Made by a program: the position numbers and the translations under genes
Source of the DNA: Echinarachnius parma
Lineage: Eukaryota; Echinodermata; Echinoidea; Clypeasteroida; Echinarachniidae
NCBI GenBank assembly: GCA_037951105.1
Contig: JBAMJV010008045.1
Span: forward strand, 1 to 64,000
DNA length: 64,000 bases
Direction of reading: 5' to 3'
Notes under the pieces: model-generated
What the model was told of the DNA's origin: nothing
Seen by the model: only the letters and a program-made list of their open reading frames with translations
Databases searched by the model: none
In this document: positions 56,817 to 64,000 of the stretch, one piece after another
Layout of the letters: each line of letters opens with the position of its first letter
How positions within the stretch are numbered: position 1 is the first letter of the stretch

Positions 56817-57050
56817 AAGGAGAATGATAGCTTATCTGTGTCTTAATATGATTCAATTTGATGCTATGGATTTTAGTGAGCGTCGCTCTGAAGAAGTGAT
56901 AAATTTCTTTTGGAACCCAGTTTACATGTAATGCATGGCTTTGGGCATGTGTTTCCACATTAAGGTAAATTCCCATTACCGCACTAAAAGGTCCTGCAAG
57001 TCAACACTAATGTAGTTTCAACCCCTATTTCCCCTCTATCTTCAATTATA

Positions 57051-57120
57051 AGAGATGGGTTAGGGCACCTGTCAGTGTACTATATATATATTACACTGAC
57101 AGGTGCCCTAACCCATCTCT
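57051..57120. repeat. Palindrome at R1x centre (29-bp perfect arms)
   Basis: AGAGATGGGTTAGGGCACCT and nine more bases at 57051-57079 pair exactly with 57092-57120 around an AT-only loop. R1x sequence continues inverted on both sides, so this is the centre of a much larger foldback. Confidence 0.95.
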
Positions 57121-57311
57121 TAAATACATAGTCGGCACGTATTAGTGTACTATATATAGAGAGTTTCCTAGAGCTGAAATTAATATTCAACATTCTTAAT
57201 GCGTGTTTGGCTGGAAGCCCGGTTAGGATACAGTTTTAAGAAGGCTAGCGTGGCTGATAATTGAAGATAGAGGGGAAATAGGGGTTGAAACTACATTAGT
57301 GTTGACTTGCT

Positions 57312-58177
57312 GGACCATTCTGAAAATTAATGACTTATTTCTGTATCAGCTAGGCTTGTTTATGTATGATTATAAACACAATGTATTACCAGCAGTATTT
57401 AATTCAATGTTCCAGTTTAATCAATCCATCCACAGTTATCCGACCAGGCACTCTGGTGACATTCATTTACCCCTACTTAGAACGCGTTTGGCTCAACATT
57501 CTTACTCTTATGAAGGCCCAACATTTTGGAATTCTCTCCCTGAAATTGTAAAAACAGCCCCATTTAAGAATTGCTTTAAAAAAAGATTAAAAACTTATTT
57601 ATTAAAAAAATATACCTCCGCTTATTGACGTTTTAATTTAGTTTATGTAAAATTATTTCAATTCAATTTTGATAATAGTACCGCCATCCCTAACCTATTA
57701 GTTTACTAACACGTTTGGCAACATATTCATACTCTTATTTGTATTATATTAATTGATATTGATTAAATTTAGTATTGGTTCATGTACCAAGTTATTTGAT
57801 TTAGTGTTAGATACAAACATATTTATTACAAATACTCATTTTTGTTTGGCTTGCACATGGCGTAAAGTAGAATTATTTATAGTTATGTATTATCTTAACA
57901 TGTTACCGAAATACTTTTACATTTTGTTCCTCACAATTCTCAAAATTTTTTTGCAGAGGGTTTCTCACTTTACAAGCTTCGGCTTTTTAGAGGACCCTCC
58001 ATTTTCACAGCTTATATTATATTTTGTTTGTTTTCTAAATCCGATTTACCACTGTATCATTTTTATTCATGATTATGTTGAAAAAATAGTTCTATTCTCT
58101 GTAGTAAATATGGATTTGTATAAATATTTTGTTCTGTGAAAATGAAATAAATAAACTGAAACTGAACTGAACTGAAT
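57312..58177 (+). mobile_element. CR1-like LINE 3' fragment, unit A' only
   Basis: It interrupts 'tgctggaccat-ttagtgcgaaaatggg', which is intact in unit A at 47611-47636. It ends with a poly(A)-like signal region and a short (ACTGA)n tail, 'aaactgaaactgaactgaactgaa'. About 270 bp of coding end and 540 bp of 3' UTR are present. The duplication at the joint is at most 2-3 bp. Confidence 0.85.
57320..57628 (+). pseudogene. CR1-like ORF2 C-terminus
   Basis: An open frame ends at 57628 with the classic tail of Jockey/CR1-group reverse transcriptases: LGLFMYDYKHNVLPAVF, then YPTRHSGDIHLPLLRT, then GPTFWNSLPEIVKTA and FKKRLKTYLLKKY. Only the extreme C-terminus remains because of 5' truncation, the normal outcome of incomplete reverse transcription. 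The frame is uninterrupted and the fragment is absent from unit A, so it is young. It may be of the same family as 60770-62761, but the two differ here. Confidence 0.85.
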
Positions 58178-58189
58178 TTAGTGCGAAAA

Positions 58190-58695
58190 TGGGACTTTAC
58201 CTTAGTGTGGAAACACTTGCCCAATGCTATGCATTACATGTATGATGGGATCAAGTAGCACAAGTGCCCAGTGCACACTCAATGCATTGCGCTGGGCACG
58301 CGATCATTTTTTTCAATGCATTGTCGCTCAATGTATCTTAACATATAAGACCAGACAGATTTGCGCACACCCGACTTGGTAGAAGACTAAAAGAATCAAT
58401 GGTATACTGTTACTTTTTTTTTTATAGTCATGCGTATAAAATCGTGTGGAGATTATTGGTACAGAAATCACATTTTCATGAAATTCACTGATGCACATAA
58501 CACAATGTATCCAACATTCATACCCATCATCCAAGATTCATTAACTCAAAGTTTATTAAAGAAACGATCGAATGCCCAAGGCATTGCATTAAGTGTGCAT
58601 TGGCATGGGCACTTGTGCTACTTGATCTCATCATACATGTAAAGCATAGGATTGGGCACTTGTGCTACTTGATCCCATCATACATGTAATGCATA
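58190..58695. repeat. R1 repeat, unit A' copy
   Basis: A single R1 copy, equivalent to 47640-48580 without the 416-bp duplication, split near its end by the 1.54-kb CTGCC element. Its last 30 bp are at 60237-60270. Confidence 0.85.
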
Positions 58696-59414
58696 CTGCC
58701 GTCCCATGACAAAAGGAAGCAACTCTGAATTTATCAAAATCGACTTTTTTCTTGATTTGGGGTATTTTTTTTATGCCCTACATGATGGTGAAAAAATTGA
58801 GGCCACATGACCCCTAATTTCCGAAATATAGATATATCAAAAGAAAGCAACTCTAAAGATTTCCTCATAAAACAATGACAAAAGGAAGCAACTCAATCAG
58901 CCAATCACCTATCAGCATGGAAGTGGCATGTGTGCATTGATCTCCCAATCAGCCAATCAGAGCGCGCCTAAGTGCAGCTCACTTTTCTCCTTGAATGTCT
59001 GTCAACCACTGCACCAGAATTGATACAGAAAATGCTGAAATTCGCTAATCTGTTTGCACATCTGAAGGAAACGTTAGTGTATTTTGACTGAAGTATATAT
59101 ATACATTTAAAACCCATTTCATTTATCAATCAAAATGCTGACTGTGAATACAAAATATAACGTTTTCTTTTTTTTCACAGCACAGCAAGTTCTGATGCTG
59201 TGTGTTCATTATTGTCCCACATGTAACCTTTTGTGTGGGGAATTTTGCAGAAAAGATAAACTTGATGAAATGTTGTTTTACCTGGCTGGCTTTGCCAATG
59301 ACTCAGACACAAACACAAACACGCACACACATGCACAACCATACACGTACACACACATACAAACACACGCATGCAAACACCCACACACACACACACACAC
59401 ACAAACACACGCTT

Positions 59415-59445
<31 letters not shown>

Positions 59446-60236
59446 TTCACACACAAATATACGCACACATACAGACATACGCGCAAACAAACACACACAC
59501 GCACAAACACACATACAAACACACCCACAAGCAAACACACAGACACACCTGCACACACACGCACTCACACACAGAAACACGCACACGGCACAGCCACACA
59601 AACACACACGCACACACACACTTACAAACGCACATAACACACACGCGCACACACACACGTACGCACACACACACACACGCATGCAAACACACACAAATAT
59701 ATGCACACAGACATACATACGTGCAAACATACGCACATATACACACGCATACACACACAAACACGCACATATACAACACATACATGAGTAGATACACACT
59801 AACACATACACACACTGACACATACTCACATGCACTCACACACACGCATATATACACATATATTTGCACATAATATACACACAAACGTATATACACACAT
59901 ACACATGTATACACACACAAACACACACACGCACGTACTCACACAATACTGACTTCTTAGATTATCAAGAGTTGCTTCCTTTTGTCATTGGATGACGTGT
60001 GCAAATATTCAAGATATACTGTGACAAAAGGAAGTATGCTGCTTAATTTGCATAAAACAATGATTTTACAAATCAAAACATATCAACCCGAAATGCCTTC
60101 TCTGAGTACATTATAAAACATGTCATACCTGGGAATTAGGATTTTATGTTTGAGAGGTCAGAAAGAAAAACATATTTTCTTCATTTACTAAGAAACTCAT
60201 TCCACAGAGTTGCTTCCTTTTGTCATGGGACGGCAG
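58696..60236. mobile_element. CTGCC element with 4-bp TSD CATA (1541 bp), unit A' only
   Basis: CATA at 58692-58695 and 60237-60240 flank the ends CTGCCGTCCCATGACAAAAG and the complement. Perfect pairing runs about 32 bp through 'gaagcaactct'. The core GACAAAAGGAAGCAACTC is repeated inside at about 58877 and inverted at about 59969, with partial copies at 58838 and 60022. About 650 bp of CA microsatellite fill the middle. Unit A shows the uninterrupted site 'atgcatagcattgggca'. No transposase. Confidence 0.95.
59300..59945. repeat. CA-rich microsatellite inside the CTGCC element
   Basis: Imperfect (CA)n with 'acacgca', 'acaaacac' and 'atatacac' variants. The several long Thr-His and Cys-Val frames are artefacts. 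Confidence 0.95.
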
Positions 60237-60484
60237 CATAGCATTGGGCACGTGTTTCCACATTAAGGAAAAACCCCATTACTGCACTAAATGGTCCTGC
60301 AAGTCAACACTAATGTAGTTTCAACCCCTATTTCCCCTCTATCTTCAATTATCAGCCACGCTAGCCTTCTTTAGACAGTATCCTATCCGGGCTTCCAGCC
60401 AAACACGCGTTAAGAATGTTGAATATTAATTTCAGCTCTAGGAAACTCTCTATTATATAGTACACTAATACGTGCCCAATATGT

Positions 60485-60564
60485 ATTTAAGAGATGGGTT
60501 AGGGCACCTGTTAGTGTACTATATATATAGTACACTGACAGGTGCCCTAACCCATCTCTTAAAT
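60485..60564. repeat. 80-bp palindrome, second R1x centre
   Basis: ATTTAAGAGATGGGTTAGGG and its complement at the right edge bound a palindrome with one mismatch (gtTagtg against gtCagtg). It is a relative of the one at 57051-57120. Confidence 0.95.
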
Positions 60565-60784
60565 ACAAATAGGGCACATATTAGTGTACTATATAATAGA
60601 GAGTTTCCTAGCGATGAAATAAATATTCAACATACAGTACAGTTATATACGACTAGTAGTATATTACAGTCATAGTAGCATAATATATACTCTGTTACGC
60701 CCGAACTATTTTCTCAAAACTCAACATAGAATGTGTGCCCTGGGCACGTATCCGAAGATATAGCCAAGTTTTTTAATGAAGACT

Positions 60785-61715
60785 GTGGATGAACTCGCCC
60801 CAATGAAAAAGAAACGTGTTCATAAGCAGCCAGCTCCGTGGATGAACTCAGACATTATTCAGTTAATGAAAAGAAAACATAATTTGAAAAGACAAGCTTT
60901 GTATTAGTATTAGTATTATGAATTTGTATCGTAAAGCTCGAAATTTAGTGACGAAGACAATAAGAATAGTTAAGAAAGAACATTTTGCTAAAAAGTTAAA
61001 CAAGGCCTCTAATAATAACTCAAGTGTTAATATTTGGTCAGTTTTGAAACCATTGCTTTCATCTAATAAACCTGTTAATAGCAATAAAGTTGATGAGAGC
61101 CAGCCATTAGCTGATCATTTTAATGAATTCTTTGCTAACGTAGGGTCTGAATTGGCGTCTAAAATTCCCACTGTTGAGAGTAAACACGCTGTAAATGACA
61201 ATGTTCAATCTTGTTTTGAATTCATTCCTTTCAGTGAAGAAAACGTATTGAAGACAATTTTAAGCATGACTAACAAAAAATCTGCTGGTGTTGACAATAT
61301 TCCTATGTTGGTATTGAAGATGGCAACTCTATACATTGTACCAACTCTTACTTATATTTTTAATAGGTCAATACGCGAAGGTGTTTTCCCTAGTAAATGG
61401 AAAAGGTCAAAGATAATACCAGTATACAAATCCGGTGATAAATTATCTCCTAATAATTATAGGCCCATTTCTATTTTGCCTTCTGTATCAAAGATTTTAG
61501 AGAAACTTGTTCAAGAACAAATAGTTTGTTATTTGAGAAGTAATACTATTTTGTCAGAAGCCCAGTCGGGGTTCAGAAAAAAACACTCAACTATTACTAC
61601 ATTATTGAAGGTCACAGACGACTGGCTAAGCGCGCTAGATCGCGGAATGTATACTGGTGCTGTCTTCATTGATTTACGAAAAGCATTCGATACCGTTAAG
61701 CCATCCATTTATTGA
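60785..61715 (+). pseudogene. CR1-like ORF2, linker and first RT blocks
   Basis: From 60785 the frame reads ...KKKRVHKQPAPWMNSDIIQL, the usual PW(M/L)...I linker motif. A short (TTAGTA)n-like insertion at about 60900 breaks the frame. A clean 265-codon frame from 60918 follows: NKKSAGVDNIPMLVLK, KIIPVYKSGDKLSPNNYRPI, SEAQSGFRKKHSTITTLL and VFIDLRKAFDTV with the first catalytic Asp. A one-base change near 61698-61702 then throws it out of frame (stop at 61713). The motifs are those of the CR1/Jockey group. Confidence 0.85.
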
Positions 61716-62288
61716 ATAAATTATCCAGTATTGGTGTATTAAATGCTTGTTTGCCATGGTTTAGTAGCTATCTGACTAGTCGTCGGATAAGTACGCTTTT
61801 TAATTCTTCAACCTCAACAGAAATGGATATAGATTACGGTGTCCCTCAAGGCTCGATATTAGGGCCACTTTTGTTTATTATATACATTGATGATATTGTG
61901 AAACACATAAAGCATTGCAATGTACATTTATATGCAGACGATACAGTGATTTATTTTTTCTCACAAGGACACAAATGTTATAGAAGATACAATTAATTCC
62001 GACTTATTGAATATATATAGCTGGCTGTGTAATTCTAAACTGAGCCTTAACTTTGATTAAACGGTCAGTATGTTATTTGATTCTAATAAGATGTTACATA
62101 AATGTAATCATTTAAACTTAAAAGTAAATGACAAGGAAATACGATATGTACAGTCTACAAAGTACCTTGGTATGATACTTGATTCAAATTTAAAGTGGAA
62201 TTTACACATTGAAAATATTTGTATTCGAATTAGTAAATTGATAGGTCTTCTATCTCGTTTACGATATTATATAATTTTTTTAACTTGA
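61703..62288 (+). pseudogene. CR1-like ORF2, RT catalytic and thumb blocks
   Basis: After the first frameshift, the protein continues as LLNKLSSIGVLNACLPWFSS, DYGVPQGSILGPLLFIIYID and HLYADDTVIYF with the catalytic Asp pair. A second frameshift near 61962 leads to NSDLLNIYSWLCNSKLSLNF, then a stop, then RYVQSTKYLGMILDSNLKWN. All essential motifs are present but spread over several frames, so the gene is dead yet only mildly decayed. Confidence 0.85.
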
Positions 62289-62761
62289 AAATTGTGTATA
62301 ATGCAATGATTCTCCCAATATTTGACTATGGAGACTTGGTATATGGAACGGCCTGTGCTAAACACACTCAATTATTGCAGAAGCTCCAAAACAGAGCTTG
62401 CCGAATTATGTTAGGGGTTAGCCCTTACAGACATATGTCAATTATAGATTTGCATGATCGAGTTGGTTTAAAATCTTTATCAGCAAGGCGAAGTTCTCAT
62501 TTAAACTCAATGGTATATAAGGCAACACATGAGTTAACTCCGCCTTATTTAAAAAGATCCTTTCAATTTTGTGAATATAGTTATTCTCTAAGATCAAATG
62601 GAAAATTATTTTTACCAATTCCAAAAACAGAATTTCTTAAACGCACATTTCTTTATAGAGGCGCGCATGAATATAATATTCTTCCCTCTGTAATAAAAGC
62701 CTCGCCAAGTATTTTTGTATTTAATAAGATATTGCATTCTTTTATACCAAGTTTCGTTTAA
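62285..62761 (+). pseudogene. CR1-like ORF2, C-terminal region
   Basis: This 158-codon frame begins LKIVYNAMILPIFDYGDLVY and carries LQNRACRIMLGV, ELTPPYLKRSFQFCEYSYSL and FLKRTFLYRGAHEYNILPSV, the standard C-terminal order of CR1/Jockey reverse transcriptases. It ends at the natural stop 62759-62761. One base change near 62280 separates it from the previous frame. Confidence 0.85.
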
Positions 62762-63426
62762 TCCTCTTCGATGATATTGATTCAGTAGAACAGACTGTAG
62801 GCTGCACTCATAGTTGTAGTTTGTAATCATAATAATTGTTGAAATTCATTGTTAGTTATTGTTAATTGCTGTTAATGGTTAATTGTTTGTTGAAATTCAC
62901 TTTTGATTATATTGTTAATTAATGTTTATTATTGTAAATTGTTGTTAATTATTGTTAGCATATTGTTGTTAAGGGACCTTATGGTAGAACAGCAATGTCT
63001 GCATAGACGGCGCTGAATGGGCCATCCATCCGGATATTTTGTATTTACTGTTGTTACTTGTGTTTCGGAAAATAAATAAATAAATAAATAAATAAATAAA
63101 TATTTGTGTGAATATGTCATAGATAGTAATGTTTTTTTGTTATTATTTATCCAACATTATTATGCACTCAATTATACCGAAAAATTGAGCATCAGGAATG
63201 AGTAGTTGGATTAGGTATGACATTCATTGTATACCCAGGTAACTGATTACGTTTTATTCACAGCTATTGCTATTGAAATATGCATCTCCCTTATTCGATT
63301 CCACGACAAAATGACCATGTAAAGATGTTTTTTTATTATAATGTTAAGACATGTTAAGATGTTAAGACTTCCAGATACCATTCGTATTATTAGTGGTGGC
63401 CTTAATAAAAATAACATTATTTTTAA

Positions 63427-64000
63427 AGGGATAGTTAAGTTCTGGTAAAGAGATTACAGTTTTGGTCAAACTGAATTTTGGTAGCCAAAACCTGCACCAT
63501 CACATTACAAACTAATAGTTATAACTCCACCATGCTCGAACGGGGTACAACATTAATAATGACTAAGTAATAGGCCTGTTATCATTCAAAAAGAGCCGTT
63601 AAAACTCAAAAGGACGCTCTCTAAATCCGCATTAGTTTCAATTATTGTGCATGTGATATTTTTTAGAATAGTGTTGTTACAACCCAGCTAGCCACCTGAC
63701 GTTGGGCCGATGTCGAAATTTTGGTCTCATGACATGATGTTGGGCCATTGTCGGAAAATGACCTTATGCCAATATATCACAAAAATGACGTCGTGACGAT
63801 GTTGGGCTGGCGAACATTTTAACCTCGAGCCAACGGCGATATGCCGACATCCGGCAACCAAATTCCGACATCGGCCCAACGTCAGGTGGCTAGCTGGGAA
63901 ATCTTGTTAAAGGCTGGTTCAAAAGTATTAAATATTTGTGGGGCCCCACAATTTACAAATGGTTATGTTTATGGATATTTCAGCCATTTCTGAACCGATT
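63427..64000. mobile_element. TTAA element left end, running off the window
   Basis: TTAA at 63423-63426 is followed by AGGGATAGTTAAGTTCTGG, then 'aactaatagttataactccacc' and 'ttatcattcaaaaagagcc' as in the copies at 25568 and 29754. The stretch after the nested mini element ('tggggccccac', 'gatatttcagccat') matches about 25910-25965. The right end is beyond the window. Confidence 0.75.
63683..63898. mobile_element. Mini copy of the TA foldback family (216 bp)
   Basis: Ends CCCAGCTAGCCACCTGACGT and complement are identical to those of 39005-43556. Only the outermost unit of each arm remains ('gatgttgggccattgtcgg', 'gatgttgggctggcgaacat'). Flanks are AA on both sides instead of TA. Confidence 0.9.

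Larger units (their letters stand above)
53022..56922. mobile_element. TA-flanked DNA element with L1-like LINE inside (3901 bp)
   Basis: TA at 53020-53021 and 56923-56924 flank the ends AACTGGGTTCCAAAAGAAAC and, inverted, AACTGGGTTCCAAAAGAAAT. Similarity of the ends extends about 75 bp. The flanks rejoin as 'ccatca-TA-catgtaatgcat', a phrase found uninterrupted in several R1 copies. Apart from the ends, the content is mostly the minus-strand LINE at 53443-56816. Confidence 0.85.
48580..60270. repeat. Tandem duplication unit A'
   Basis: It has the same order as unit A from the MITE end ('gcgctagcattctctaaaagtg') to R1 ('ccacattaagga' at about 60269). Insertions found only here are at 52681-52896, 57312-58177 and 58696-60236. 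Absent here are the 4.55-kb foldback element and the 1.36-kb deletion seen in A. Confidence 0.9.
60770..63105 (+). mobile_element. CR1-like LINE, 5' truncated
   Basis: The element starts near 60770, within the linker before the reverse transcriptase, and ends in a (AAAT)n tail at about 63068-63103, typical of CR1/L2-group LINEs. Between the ORF end at 62761 and the tail lies about 300 bp of T-rich 3' UTR. It interrupts the R1x block that follows the palindrome at 60564. TSD not recognised. Confidence 0.85.

Noticed and set aside
59135..59926. Long overlapping ORFs on both strands rich in Thr-His or Cys-Val
   Set aside because: They are translations of an imperfect CA/GT microsatellite in several frames at once. 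The same applies to 38309-39086, 50863-51680 and 25214-25575.
60485..60564. Possible terminator or bacterial-type hairpin
   Set aside because: The setting is eukaryotic repeat DNA, and the palindrome is the centre of a larger inverted repeat.
1..64000. tRNA, rRNA and host exon search by eye
   Set aside because: I recognised no tRNA-like cloverleaf with B-box, no rRNA segment and no multi-exon host gene. A scan with dedicated tools could still find small or spliced features.

Overview
This window looks like intergenic DNA from an animal nucleus, and it is packed with transposable elements. I found no host protein gene, tRNA, rRNA or CRISPR. Three things point to a metazoan, probably a marine invertebrate (echinoderm, hemichordate, amphioxus or mollusc; I cannot choose): broken CR1-like LINEs, one with a PHD-like zinc finger before its endonuclease; an L1/Tx1-like LINE; and many cut-and-paste elements (TTAA-, TA-, TAA-, 4-bp, 8-bp and 9-bp-duplicating) together with AT-rich spacers, poly-G tracts and GT/TATG/GAT microsatellites. 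The only coding sequence recognised is mobile-element debris.

Layout. 1-5.4 kb: a degenerate direct duplication whose first copy was hit by a small TTAA-type element and a 3-kb element with very long inverted repeats and a decayed nuclease-like gene. 5.46-6.66 kb: a 758-bp TTAA MITE and a hAT-like MITE. 6.7-11 kb: mostly unassigned, with poly-G and short tandem repeats. 11.1-12.5 kb: 5' half of a CR1-like LINE on the minus strand (ORF1 and start of ORF2). 13.8-16.4 kb: inverted blocks studded with the palindrome AAGCAATTGCTT. 16.7-17.5 kb: a 4-bp-TSD element. 17.9-22.4 kb: one 56-bp satellite array split by a Harbinger-like foldback element and a mariner-like foldback element. 22.4-29.7 kb: hairpins, microsatellites, a Tigger-like element carrying inverted arrays of a 16-bp unit, a 1-kb GAT-rich tract, a LINE endonuclease fragment and small MITEs. 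29.75-36.24 kb: a TTAA MITE opened by two insertions; one is a 4.36-kb hAT element that itself holds a 2.4-kb TTAA element, which holds a 512-bp Mutator-like element.

36.0-60.3 kb: a tandem duplication with a period of about 12.6 kb (unit A about 36005-48580, unit A' about 48580-60270). Comparing the units dates several events. Only A has a 4.55-kb TA-flanked foldback element, with a 2.1-kb relative nested inside it, a deletion that ends at a palindrome, and a 416-bp local duplication. Only A' has a 216-bp MITE, a CR1 3' fragment and a 1.54-kb 4-bp-TSD element. Both units carry an L1-like LINE, on the minus strand, inside a TA-flanked DNA element. 60.7-63.1 kb: a frameshifted CR1-like reverse transcriptase. 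63.4-64 kb: another TTAA element end with a mini copy of the TA foldback family.

Nothing here forms an operon or pathway; the elements relate only by insertion into one another. Target-site duplications, terminal repeats and empty-site comparisons were read by eye from the sequence. Superfamily names follow known TSD lengths and terminal motifs and are inference unless a coding domain is named.
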